Positions 1 through 11,300 of a stretch of DNA of 64,000 nt are shown piece by piece. The position numbers and the translations under genes are program-made. Positions within the stretch are counted from its first letter, which is position 1, and every line of letters begins with the position of its first letter. Under the pieces are notes generated by a model that searched no databases, was not told the origin of the DNA, and saw only the letters and a program-made list of their open reading frames with translations. The stretch is from Panorpa germanica (taxonomy: Eukaryota; Arthropoda; Insecta; Mecoptera; Panorpidae), in NCBI GenBank assembly GCA_963678705.1, contig OY783218.1, forward strand, positions 4,474,152-4,538,151, given 5' to 3'.

Positions 1-254
1 TAATAAGATATAATTTGTAACAGTGCATCCTTATAATTATAGGTAATAATAAAAACTTTATTTATTTCATGACAGGGGCTGCAAATGCACCACTTGAACC
101 CTCCTACCGGCACCCATGATAACAGGGTTCCTTTTCGTGAAATTTTATAATCAATAACACTAAATTATACACTAGCGAATTCGGGCACTTAAATTGAATT
201 ATTTATTATATTTTATTTAGATATAGAGACAGCTTTATTTGAAGTGCAACACAC
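1..254. other. AT-rich DNA, no recognised feature
   Basis: No long ORF, inverted repeat or repeat shared with the rest of the window was recognised here. Confidence 0.5.
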
Positions 255-745
255 TATATAGTTAACTTTATTAATTAACGTAGGTATTATTATTGTTCAG
301 AATACTTATTAGTTCAATACTGGAAATACAATTATTCTCTTATATCTAAACTTATTTTTATTTGTTTGAAAATAGACCACTAGCTTATATACTATAAGCG
401 TGTTTTTTTATAATTGGTCAGTGCCGTGAAGAAACTAAGTAGGTTAGTCTTCAGAGTAGTGAACTGATCAAAAGTGAGAAGTAGCATTTTTTATTAAGAG
501 GTCCTTACTGACTATGACTCCTAAACTAAATCTAAAGTATTCTTTACCGGTTTAGCGTATCTCAATATTTTATAAAAACGGTTGCAAATTATGCAATAAT
601 AAATATTATCTCTGGTCATAAATTGTAAGTTGAGTAGTATTGCCACAGTTGTAGGGGTACCTGATGTCTAAGTATTGTTAGGTAGTTTGTCTGGTAGTAT
701 TACTGGTACAATAATATTGTTTAGTTTAAAAATAGCAGGGCTGTA
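255..745 (+). repeat. Dispersed repeat family G, copy 1
   Basis: This segment is a diverged reverse-complement match of 33395-33800. The shared landmarks occur in the same order: GTTAACTTTATTAATTAACG near the left end, CAGTGCCGTGAAGAAACTAA near 420, TACCTGATGTCT near 660 and AAAAATAGCAG near 730. Order and spacing are conserved over more than 400 bp, so the two are copies of one sequence and not chance matches. No ORF, terminal repeat or target duplication could be defined, so the class (old DNA transposon, SINE or segmental copy) is unknown. Confidence 0.7.
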
Positions 746-812
746 CTGAGATGAATGTACACAGGGTGTCCATTATTTAAGGTAGTTATCGTGCTATAAG
801 CCTCATAGGTAT

Positions 813-1450
813 AATAGGTTTGTGTCCTATGTCTTAATTTCTATAAAAGTGTTATATATTGACAAAGTAGGTTACTAGAACCTCAAATGTTCAATTATAA
901 TTTTAATAACTCCTTATATGTTAAGACATATTAACAATTAAAAAAGTCATTTTGTCTCTTTAATTATTAAAAGGATTCAACGTTGTACACATTCCAAGTG
1001 CATGTGACATCACAATCCTTGTGTAAGGTTACCAACCTTACTGATCATAAATCTCTGCTATATGTATTTATATTTCAAAAGATCAAATATTATTTACAGA
1101 TATTTCAATGAACAATCAAATTTCAATATTATGTCTGCCTTAGCAGGGTTAAATAAAAGAAAAACTTATTATTCTTTGACTTGACTTGATTATTTCGACT
1201 ACCAACAGCTACAGAACATTACCACAGCACTGACCTACTCAACAAATAACTGACGTTAAAATGCATTTCACGTCATACAAATTTGGCCGACCATTTCTAG
1301 CGCTAAAACTACAATTCAAACTTTTAATTGCTATATCTCCGTCAATATTTAGATATTTAATAAAATAGACACGCCAATACACATTTATTAACATCAATTT
1401 CAATCAACAATTGAAAAATCGACCACTAAAAAATGAGGACAAAGCCCATT
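813..1450 (+). mobile_element. Family T non-autonomous DNA element, copy 1
   Basis: A 638-bp element with 16-bp terminal inverted repeats of the form AATGGGCTTGTGTCCT and its complement. This copy has two differences in the left end and one in the right. The body is closely similar to the copies at 15407, 27275 and 49677, with landmarks GGGATTCAACGTTGTACACA, ATTATGTCTGCCTTAGCAGG and TCTAGCGCTAAAAC. There is no coding capacity, so it depended on a transposase supplied from elsewhere. The superfamily is unknown because no clear target-site duplication was found in any copy. Confidence 0.85.
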
Positions 1451-1607
1451 GCACAATTATAAGCTTTATTATGATTACACCACTCTTTTATTTTTAATAT
1501 AAGAAGGAAATTCGCATGAATATTTTTTGGCGATTTATAAAGGAAAAACGTTTAATCGTGTAACATATTATGTTAATTATTAATAGTAGAAGGTGTAACG
1601 CAATGTA

Positions 1608-1757
1608 ACACTGGAATTAGTTTGTAGTATACTAGTAAGTGTGAAACTTACACTGCAAGGCAATTTCTATATGAAGTAGAATATGAACCTTGAAATTAGC
1701 TTGTGATAAACTGGTAAGAGCGAATTTTGAACTGCAAGACAATTTTCAATCTGGGTA
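1608..1757 (+). repeat. 77-bp repeat, two tandem units
   Basis: Two diverged tandem copies of a unit of about 75-77 bp. The core reads approximately CTTGAAATTAGCTTGTGGC, then CTAGTAAGTGTGAAACTT, then CACTGCAAGACAATTTTC. The same unit occurs at 19998-20143 (two tandem units), 25341-25413 (one) and 53448-53520 (one). A unit found both singly and in pairs suggests either a satellite-like monomer carried inside a mobile element or the end of an older element. No function is evident. Confidence 0.7.
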
Positions 1758-1993
1758 AGTTTGTCATAAATTAAAAACAGTTTTCAATTATAGGGAGAGC
1801 TTGTTACGGTATTTTCACCTAACCTGCTGCTTAGATTCTACACCTTAACTAAGTGCTTGTGGTTGATACATCACAAAGTTTAATAAATTACGTAAGATTT
1901 ACTTTTTGGTTATGTAACATTTATGTTTTATATTTATATTGTTAAATTATTCGCATTGTTAAGGCGAGTATGTAATTTTTTAGTAAATAACAA

Positions 1994-2002
1994 ACTTTAC
2001 AG
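1994..2002. repeat. 9-bp target-site duplication, left
   Basis: ACTTTACAG occurs directly before the left end of the Foldback element and identically after its right end at 6723-6731. Nine-bp duplications are known for Drosophila FB elements and for the Mutator (MULE) superfamily. Confidence 0.92.
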
Positions 2003-2387
2003 ACGTCGGTGAAGTTAGCAGCGCGGTCTAGCAGCGCGATGGAAACTAGTGGTGTGAATAACATAGCTGTCTACAGTCTCATAGAGAATATTCGAAATTG
2101 CTATTATACAGTTCAAATGCAAACTTAACCGTCATTATTGTTACTATTGACATAAATACAAAATGTAATAATAGAAAATAAACATTTGCAATCATATATT
2201 AGCACTAAGGAATAATAAACGCCTATACAAAAATAGAATTATTTTAACGAATATGCAAACATTAGAATAAGTAACTTCTCATCTTTATTTTTATAAAATA
2301 CTTAACACGTTAAGAGTGTTTACTTTAAATAACTATATTTTAAATTCAAAACAATATAATAAATTCGGAATTAGAGGTATTTGAATA
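2003..2387 (+). repeat. Foldback left terminal block
   Basis: The 385-bp non-tandem outer part of the left inverted arm, beginning ACGTCGGTGAAG. It contains two direct copies of TAGCAGCGCG at 2016-2025 and 2029-2038, 13 bp apart. By position these are plausible transposase-binding sites (inference). Read by eye, the block is identical to the reverse complement of 6338-6722 and has exactly the same length. Confidence 0.88.
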
Positions 2388-4233
2388 GTGTTGTATTTCA
2401 TACACTCAGGTAAATATGCTGATATAAAAACTGAAAAAAAACGAATTATACATTTTTATTTTTTAATAAAATTAAACGTGTGTATAGTATACACTATACA
2501 TAACAATAATTTAAATTCAAAACCATGGGAAAATAAGTTAGATTCGGAGATACAGGTCTTTGAAAAGTGTTATATTTCATACGCACAGATATACATGGTA
2601 ATATAAAAACTCAAAAAAAAGGAATTATACATATTTATTTTTTAATAAAATTAAACGTGTGTATAGTATACACTATACATAACAATAATTTAAATTCAAA
2701 ACCAGGAGAAAATAAATTAGATTCGGAGGTACAGGTCTTTGAACAGTGTTATATTTCATACGCACAGATATACATGGTGATATAAAGCGCAAGTAATCAA
2801 AGATAGCAGCGCGAAGATAAACTCAAAAAAAAGGAATTATACATCTTTATTTTTTAATAAAATTAAACGTGTGTATAGTATACACTATACATAACAATAA
2901 TTTAAATTCAAAACCATGGGAAAATAAATTAGATTCGGAGATACAGGTCTTTGAAAAGTGTTATATTTCATAGGCACAGATATACATGGTAATATAAAAA
3001 CTCAAAAAAAAGGAATTATACATATTTATTTTTTAATAAAATTTAACATGTGTATAGTATACACTATACATAACAATAATTTAAATTCAAAACCAGGAGA
3101 AAATAAATTAGATTCGGAGGTACAGGTCTTTGAAAAGTGTTATATTTTATACGCACAGATATACATGGTAATATAAAAACTCAAAAAAAAGGAATTATAC
3201 ATATTTATTTTTTAATAAAATTTAACATGTGTATAGTATACACTATACATAACAATAATTTAAATTCAAAACCAGGAGAAAATAAATTAGATTCGGAGGT
3301 ACAGGTCTTTGAAAAGTGTTATATTTTATACGCACAGATATACATGGTAATATAAAAACTCAAAAAAAAGGAATTATACATATTTATTTTTTAATAAAAT
3401 TAAACGTGTGTATAGTATACACTATACATAACAATAATTTAAATTCAAAACCATGGGAAAATAAGTTAGATTCAGAGATACAGGTCTTTGAAAAGTGTTA
3501 TATTTCATACGCACAGATATACATGGTGATATAAAAACTCAAAAAAAAGGAATTATACATATTTATTTTTTAATAAAATTTAACATGTGTATAGTATACA
3601 CTATACATAACAATAATTTAAATTCAAAACCAGGAGAAAATAAATTAGATTCGGAGGTACAGGTCTTTGAAAAGTGTTATATTTTATACGCACAGATATA
3701 CATGGTAATATAAAAACTCAAAAAAAAGGAATTATACATATTTATTTTTTAATAAAATTAAACGTGTGTATAGTATACACTATACATAACAATAATTTAA
3801 ATTCAAAACCAGGAGAAAATAAATTAGATTCGGAGGTACAGGTCTTTGAAAAGTGTTATATTTCATACGCACAGATATACATGGTGATATAAAGCGCAAG
3901 TAATCAAAGATAGCAGCGCGAAGATAAACTCAAAAAAAAGGAATTATACATCTTTATTTTTTAATAAAATTAAACGTGTGTATAGTATACACTATACATA
4001 ACAATAATTTAAATTCAAAACCATGGGAAAATAAATTAGATTCGGAGATACAGGTCTTTGAAAAGTGTTATATTTCATAGGCACAGATATACATGGTGAT
4101 ATAAAGCGCAAGTAATCAAAGATAGCAGCGCGAAGATAAACTCAAAAAAAAGGAATTATACATATTTATTTTTTAATAAAATTAAACGTGTGTATAGTAT
4201 ACACTATACATAACAATAATTTAAATTCAAAAC
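2388..4233 (+). repeat. Foldback left-arm tandem array (179/212-bp units)
   Basis: About ten head-to-tail units starting near 2388, 2567, 2746, 2958, 3137, 3316, 3495, 3674, 3853 and 4065; the last is truncated near 4233. Most are 179 bp. Those starting near 2746, 3853 and 4065 carry a 33-bp insert (near 2787, 3893 and 4105) and are 212 bp. Units vary at a few diagnostic sites: CCATGGG versus CCAGGAG, and AAACGTGTG versus TAACATGTG. Each unit has an internal stem of TGTATAGT and ACTATACA around a 4-bp loop. A recurring 72-codon ORF runs across unit junctions but is a by-product, because the unit length is not a multiple of three. Confidence 0.92.
2804..2813 (+). promoter_or_regulatory. TAGCAGCGCG decamer inside 212-bp unit
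   Basis: One of three left-arm internal copies (also 3911-3920 and 4123-4132) of the decamer found twice at each element terminus. It lies in the 33-bp insert that distinguishes 212-bp from 179-bp units. A role as an internal transposase-binding or enhancer site is inference. Confidence 0.4.
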
Positions 4234-4246
4234 AAATTCAAATTCA
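4234..4246. other. Foldback central spacer
   Basis: About 13 bp of A/T/C sequence (AAATTCAAATTCA) separates the two inverted arms. Most described Foldback elements have a longer middle domain, sometimes coding. Here the arms nearly meet, so the structure is one very long hairpin. Confidence 0.8.
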
Positions 4247-6337
4247 ATTTTTTTTTTGAGTTTTTATATCAGCATGTATATCTGTGCGTATGAAATATAA
4301 CACTTTTCAAAGACCTGTACCTCCGAATCTAATTTATTTTCTCCTGGTTTTGAATTTAAATTATTGTTATGTATAGTGTATACTATACACACGTTTAATT
4401 TTATTAAAAAATAAATATGTATAATTCCTTTTTTTTGAGTTTTTATATTACCATGTATATCTGTGCGTATAAAATATAACACTTTTCAAAGACCTGTTTC
4501 TCCGAATCTAATTTATTTTCTCCTGGTTTTGAATTTAAATTATTGTTATGTATAGTGTATACTATACACACGTTTAATTTTATTAAAAAATAAATATGTA
4601 TAATTCCTTTTTTTTGAGTTTTTATATTACCATGTATATCTGTGCGTATAAAATATAACACTTTTCAAAGACCTGTACCTCCGAATCTAATTTATTTTCT
4701 CCTGGTTTTGAATTTAAATTATTGTTATGTATAGTGTATACTATACACATGTTAAATTTTATTAAAAAATAAATATGTATAATTCCTTTTTTTTGAGTTT
4801 TTATATCACCATGTATATCTGTGCGTATAAAATATAACACTTTTCAAAGACCTGTATCTCCGAATCTAATTTATTTTCCCATGGTTTTGAATTTAAATTA
4901 TTGTTATGTATAGTGTATACTATACACACGTTTAATTTTATTAAAAAATAAAGATGTATAATTCCTTTTTTTTGAGTTTATCTTCGCGCTGCTATCTTTG
5001 ATTACTTGCGCTTTATATCACCATGTATATCTGTGCGTATGAAATATAACACTTTTCAAAGACCTGTACCTCCGAATCTAATTTATTTTCTCCTGGTTTT
5101 GAATTTAAATTATTGTTATGTATAGTGTATACTATACACACGTTTAATTTTATTAAAAAATAAATATGTATAATTCCTTTTTTTTGAGTTTTTATATTAC
5201 CATGTATATCTGTGCGTATAAAATATAACACTTTTCAAAGACCTGTACCTCCGAATCTAATTTATTTTCTCCTGGTTTTGAATTTAAATTATTGTTATGT
5301 ATAGTGTATACTATACACACGTTTAATTTTATTAAAAAATAAATATGTATAATTCCTTTTTTTTGAGTTTTTATATTACCATGTATATCTGTCCGTATAA
5401 AATATAACACTTTTCAAAGACCTGTACCTCCGAATCTAATTTATTTTCTCCTGGTTTTGAATTTAAATTATTGTTATGTATAGTGTATACTATACACATG
5501 TTAAATTTTATTAAAAAATAAATATGTATAATTCCTTTTTTTTGAGTTTTTATATCACCATGTATACCTGTGCGTATGAAATATAACACTTTTCAAAGAC
5601 CTGTATCTCCGAATCTAACTTATTTTCCCATGGTTTTGAATTTAAATTATTGTTATGTATAGTGTATACTATACACACGTTTAATTTTATTAAAAAATAA
5701 AGATGTATAATTCCTTTTTTTTGAGTTTATCTTCGCGCTGCTATCTTTGATTACTTGCGCTTTATATCACCATGTATATCTGTGCGTATGAAATATAACA
5801 CTTTTCAAAGACCTGTACCTCCGAATCTAATTTATTTTCTCCTGGTTTTGAATTTAAATTATTGTTATGTATAGTGTATACTATACACACGTTTAATTTT
5901 ATTAAAAAATAAATATGTATAATTCCTTTTTTTTGAGTTTTTATATTACCATGTATATCTGTGCGTATAAAATATAACACTTTTCAAAGACCTGTACCTC
6001 CGAATCTAATTTATTTTCTCCTGGTTTTGAATTTAAATTATTGTTATGTATAGTGTATACTATACACATGTTAAATTTTATTAAAAAATAAATATGTATA
6101 ATTCCTTTTTTTGAGTTTTTATATCACCATGTATACCTGTGCGTATGAAATATAACACTTTTCAAAGACCTGTATCTCCGAATCTAACTTATTTTCCCAT
6201 GGTTTTGAATTTAAATTATTGTTATGTATAGTGTATACTATACACACGTTTAATTTTATTAAAAAATAAAAATGTATAATTCGTTTTTTTTCAGTTTTTA
6301 TATCAGCATATTTACCTGAGTGTATGAAATACAACAC
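4247..6337 (-). repeat. Foldback right-arm tandem array
   Basis: About eleven units in inverted orientation, with unit boundaries near 6337, 6159, 5980, 5801, 5589, 5410, 5231, 5052, 4840, 4661, 4482 and 4303. The units covering 5590-5801 and 4841-5052 are the 212-bp type, with the decamer as CGCGCTGCTA at 5734-5743 and 4985-4994. From 5801 inward, a block of one 212-bp plus three 179-bp units (749 bp) occurs twice in the same order, a higher-order repeat. The unit near 6112 has lost one T of its homopolymer. Confidence 0.9.
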
Positions 6338-6722
6338 TATTCAAATACCTCTAATTCCGAATTTATTATATTGTTTTGAATTTAAAATATAGTTATTTAA
6401 AGTAAACACTCTTAACGTGTTAAGTATTTTATAAAAATAAAGATGAGAAGTTACTTATTCTAATGTTTGCATATTCGTTAAAATAATTCTATTTTTGTAT
6501 AGGCGTTTATTATTCCTTAGTGCTAATATATGATTGCAAATGTTTATTTTCTATTATTACATTTTGTATTTATGTCAATAGTAACAATAATGACGGTTAA
6601 GTTTGCATTTGAACTGTATAATAGCAATTTCGAATATTCTCTATGAGACTGTAGACAGCTATGTTATTCACACCACTAGTTTCCATCGCGCTGCTAGACC
6701 GCGCTGCTAACTTCACCGACGT
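6338..6722 (-). repeat. Foldback right terminal block
   Basis: The reverse complement of 2003-2387. Inverted decamers lie at 6687-6696 and 6700-6709. The element ends CTTCACCGACGT at 6722. Confidence 0.88.
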
Positions 6723-6731
6723 ACTTTACAG
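6723..6731. repeat. 9-bp target-site duplication, right
   Basis: ACTTTACAG, identical to 1994-2002. Confidence 0.92.
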
Positions 6732-7115
6732 GCACATAAATTACATATTAAACATATCCAGCATATTATTACCATATTAAAATAATACGACGACATAGTA
6801 CCTCGTAACCGTAGTTTGTTTACGTATACAATTCTAAACATGTATGTACGAGTATGTTTGTTTGTTTGTATGTGTTTCTATAAACATATACACAACATAA
6901 CATAAACTATAATTAGTAGATATAATTGAATAACGAACATAGATCAATGGACGATAAGTATGAAAGAAAGTTTATCAAAACATTCGGTGAGTGTATACGC
7001 GTATACGTGTATAGGCATTTCTCAGAACTGTCAAAAATATCAAAAACATATATCTACTTCCTATAAAAGTAGTAAATTATAATTAAATACATAAATCCCG
7101 TATAAAATACCAGTG

Positions 7116-7357
7116 TTAAAAGATCTTAATTAGTGAGGTAAGGCCTCGGGCGCCCACAGAAGAATCATATCTCAAACCCAACCCGTTTGCTACTTCATTT
7201 GTTAAATAGAGTTTCAACTTTTGTTTCTTTATTCGTTTGTAGAACAAAGTTAATATACTCGAAGCGGCTCGTATACGCAGATACTTGAAAATAATATTTT
7301 CTAAGAGTTTTAACAACTTCAAATAAGAAAATAATTCCTTAATTTTATTCTCCACCT
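7116..7357 (-). CDS. Weak exon-like ORF, minus strand
   Basis: An open frame of 79 codons from an ATG at 7355, ending near 7116. On the minus strand it is directly preceded by an acceptor-like ATTTTCAG next to GTGGAG. The peptide is rich in Lys, Leu and Ile (it starts MENKIKELFSYLKLLKLLEN) and matches no family recognised here. There is no good donor site after it. It could be a chance ORF next to a chance acceptor, or a last exon. It is kept only because an acceptor and the longest open frame within several kb coincide. Confidence 0.15.
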
Positions 7358-7855
7358 GAAAATGACGTAGTTATTAAAATTAGAAAGTGAAATATAAGGG
7401 TAAATTATAAAATACCATTCTACCCTTCTAAAAACCACCCTACCTACACCCAAACCTAGAATCAGATATACCTAAGTATTCATCTCCATTTGATCAAGAG
7501 TCCTGTAATTCACCCCTTGTTTACTGTTTTAATAAAGTTATATGTTTATATTTAATTGAAATTGTGATATTATATTTCAAGAAAATAATTGGAATAATTA
7601 TTTACAAGGGATTCTTATTTAATTATCAACAATCTTAAAAAAAAAAGAGAAATTAGAAAAAAAATACCAAATCAATCAACGAGTTTTAAAAAGTGTTTGT
7701 TCTTCATTGTTCTCTCTAAATATTATTTTAAAAATTATAATTTTGAGTAACGGCAATATTTCTATTATTTTATCTCACTTGTTCTTATATTAATAAGACA
7801 ACATTTAGAATTTAATCTATTTGAAAACGTAACAGTCTGACTTTATTGCCTTAAC

Positions 7856-7873
7856 TATCATGACGTCATGATA
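7856..7873. promoter_or_regulatory. 18-bp perfect palindrome around a CRE core
   Basis: TATCATGACGTCATGATA is its own reverse complement and is centred on TGACGTCA, the consensus site of CREB/ATF bZIP factors. A second TGACGTCA lies near 43145. No neighbouring gene is visible, so regulatory use is inference. Confidence 0.35.
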
Positions 7874-10620
7874 ACAATGTTTCTATTTAATAACAATTCT
7901 GAAGATTATCGTTTTATATTCCATTTAAAAACTTAATTACTACTCAAATAACCCATAAATGCAACTAAATAGAATTAAAACGCAGATAAACTTGCTTGAA
8001 ACTCGAATATTGTTTTCATAGCTACCTCAAAACTCAATTTTTGAAGATGTATCACTAATCAACCGGCGATCTTAACGTATCCATGGAATTAGATTTTCAA
8101 ATTTTAGATTAGCAATTCAAAAGGAACTCCCATTTTTGATTCCCATTAATTCGTCGGTTACATTTTTCGTTACCAAACAGTGGTCGAACGCCTTTGACAA
8201 AACAAAAATAAAATAAACTCATTTTTTGGTAAAATTTTACAATGTCATAACTGAAGCTAAGTATTGAAAAAACGGCCTTAAGTGTAATGTAGGAATTAAA
8301 ACACAGCGACTATTTTAGGCACCGAATCAAGTGGAAGTTACGAATAAAAAATTGTCAAAACCGGGATAAGTATAGTTGGATTAAATCTAATAGGCTAACG
8401 TTCGACAACTAGCAAAGAGAAAAAAAAATTCCAAATCTATATCTGTTATTATGGAGATAAATATTTTGTAATTAACATAAGGAATTAAATGAAACTTTTA
8501 CAGCAACTAATTTACGGGCTTATTCCATGTGAAATATATGAAAAGTTGTTTTTCTAACTTATTACATTCTCTAATGGCTTATAATATGCAGTTTACATTT
8601 TACATTTAAGTCATAATGGGAATGTATTTAATAAACGTATAAAATGTGGCTCTTATATGTTTTTTTTTATATTTATAATATTTACTATCGCGCTTTTTAT
8701 ATTTAATATTAAAAACTGTAAAGATATATTACTATGAAAATGCTACCACTAAAAACTGGGTGTTTCTGAAACTGTGTGCAACTACAATCCTTATTTGTAA
8801 TGAAATTGCCACGCTGTACAGTGGTTTAAAACACGAATCTAGATGGAGAAAACTCCAAAATTTTTACACTTTTAAAATAGTTTTAAATAACTTAATAGTG
8901 AGTCTATAATTACTAAAAATTTATAATATTATGTAAAGGTTTACAGAAGCGATAAAGCTTTCATTATATAGTATAACTATCTGAGAATATCTTTACCTAA
9001 AATAAAGTTTAATCTAACAAAATTTCCTGAATGGAGCTGTTTGAAGTACAGCGCTTTAAAGAGGACGTTTCCAAGAGAAATCATCTTATTTTTAACAATT
9101 TTTTATATAAGAGTAAACAGTAACAAGGCAAGTCAACAGTAATAGTGTAACAGCGACGGTTCTTGACTAAATTGAAGTCAAGATGTCTTTGTTGGTGGTG
9201 GAGAGAAGTAAGCGGACGTGACCATGAGCGGAGAACATAGACATAATATAACATTAAACACAAAAAATACTATAAAATTTACTAACATTTGTTACCAATT
9301 CATAAAGTAGAAATTGACAAAATACTATTATAATACAAGTTATTTTCTAAACCAATATAAGTTTTGTCCAGCTAGTATTTTGGACCTCTGCGCTGACAGA
9401 TATCCATACTTAACATATGATTAATACTTTATGTGTATATTTGAAGTGTATAAAGTTTGAGAAACTCTGTATTAATCTGTTTTAAGACATTACTTGCATT
9501 AGTCGTGTAATACATATTTAATATTAAAAATGAAAGATATTACTCACAGACTTTGGTATCTGTGAACTTTTGATGAAAAATCATAAAAATCTTACTAGTT
9601 AGTACCTATGTAGATGAATCTGAATGCACTAAGGTCTCTCTCTCACTCCTCTAGCGGTAGCTCTCATAACTAATATTAAAAACTCAGAAGTACAGGTGAA
9701 AAAGTTTGTATCAAAAATATATATAAGAAATAATATGAAAAATATATACATATATTATCTAGAAGAGTTTTGCTCCAGAATTTGAACGCGCGGAAAGAGG
9801 AATATGAAAATGGGACGCTGTGTACTATATTTCAGTCTTCTATGACGGATATACAAGGCTATAGGAGAATGTATCTTTTTTAAAGTTAATTGCCAAACTT
9901 TTTTATACATAAATAAAAATGAGCGCTTCAGTTTTTTATATGAATTCTATGTAAACCGAAAAGAAATGTTTCTTTTAAAAAGTAATTTCAAAAATATTTA
10001 ACTAAAATAATATTAAGATTACAATATTTACTCACAAGTTGGAGTTAGGAGTAAGAAGACGCTTGAGCTGGCTTCTACAAGTATTTAATATTAAAAACTT
10101 ATTTAGTTGAATTTCCTATCTACGTCTTTACAATCATTCTTTATTTTTTAAACTTTTTTCATATTTTCTTGTTATTTATTCTTTATTTAAAGAGTTTTAT
10201 TAGAGGATCGTTTCGTGTAGAGGAATGGTATTTTTGAAACAAAGTGTTTTCACTATTGAGTTCAGCCTTTTACACACACTGGTTGATGCAAATATCAAAA
10301 GCATTACATTATAAAAATAACTATTAAATGGAAATAGTTCAACTTAAATATTTGTGTGAAAAAATAATATAACAATATTTTACAAAGTTCATTTTCTATT
10401 TTTCATATAGAAATTGTCTTGCAAGGTTACTGTTACAGTTCTTAGCTTACCTCAACTTAATTCAATCTCATTAAAAGTAAATTCTTTTTTGTAATTGTTT
10501 TCACAAAAAATATTTTGCAAATGTACTTGTATTTATAAAACAATTATTGTTTCATGTGACTAGAATTTAATTTAAATTTAAATGAATTCACGTAGACTTT
10601 TTGATTATATATTTACACGT

Positions 10621-10651
10621 ACATACATACATACATATATATATATATATT
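10621..10651. repeat. (ACAT)n/(AT)n microsatellite
   Basis: Four ACAT-type units run into an AT dinucleotide stretch. The ORF over this region is a by-product. Confidence 0.8.
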
Positions 10652-11059
10652 TAAACATAATAATTTTGATAATAAATTGGTGTTCGATTGTTGACACTTC
10701 AATTTTAATTACGTTTAGCGAAGTGGTCATGACATTTCATTTTCGAATTCAACAACTGAATAATAGAGTTTCGTTCATGCAGCGTAAACACAAATCCATA
10801 GGCGTCCGCAAAAGAGAAAAACCGATTGCTTCTTATAACTAAAAAATATGAACAAAACTATATAACATCTATGATTTCAGATGCTTCCATTATTTGCAGT
10901 CTTTTCACTACTAAAAATTTTCTGCGTACGTCAATGCTTGGATATGTCAAACATTGAATCAATATGTTTCGTTATTTTTGGTTACGTGAATCGAAAAAAG
11001 GTTTAGGGCAGTGGAAGAAAATGGATTATCAAACTGGACAAGCCATCGCACTAGACACA

Positions 11060-11300
11060 AATGTTTTGTTTAAGCAAAACCTATTTATATTGAATTTAAA
11101 AAAGTCTTATTTTATTATTGTATTGCTTTCCAAAAGAGTTTAATTCGAAAAAGAACTTCTTAAGATTTAATAATCATTGAAGAAGTGTTCTTAAGAAACT
11201 TTATGCTAATCCACAAAATGTTCACAAAAAAATTGTAAATAAATTACAAAACATTAATTAGGCTAACTCTTGTTATGTTAGCTAGTTCCTAACTACTTTA
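11060..11300 (+). repeat. Degenerate family C copy
   Basis: Matches the order of landmarks in the other C copies: TTAAGCAAAACC, then a T-rich CTTATTTTATTA block, then GAACTTCTTAAGATT, then TGTTATGTTAG. It is strongly diverged and has no ends that can be fixed. Confidence 0.45.

Larger units (their letters stand above)
2003..6722. mobile_element. Foldback-type (FB-like) transposable element
   Basis: A 4,720-bp element made almost entirely of two inverted arms. Left arm: about 2003-4233 (about 2.23 kb). Right arm: about 4247-6722 (about 2.48 kb). The spacer is about 13 bp. Each arm has a 385-bp unique outer block followed by an inward tandem array of 179-bp and 212-bp units. Identical 9-bp flanks (ACTTTACAG) show it moved as one unit. 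The 9-bp duplication and tandem-repeat TIRs match the FB class known from Drosophila, which is linked to the MULE superfamily. No transposase is encoded. The apparently identical outer blocks suggest recent insertion or ongoing conversion between arms. Confidence 0.93.

Noticed and set aside
2388..6337. 72-codon ORFs repeated through the Foldback arrays as a family of small genes
   Set aside because: The repeat unit is 179 bp, so adjacent ORFs overlap in different frames. Some units have the frame broken by a stop (CATAG variants) or a 1-bp loss, and no motif or codon signal is seen. Treated as repeat by-products.
2388..6337. CRISPR-like array
   Set aside because: Units are contiguous tandem repeats of 179/212 bp with no unique spacers, arranged in inverted arms of a eukaryotic transposon.
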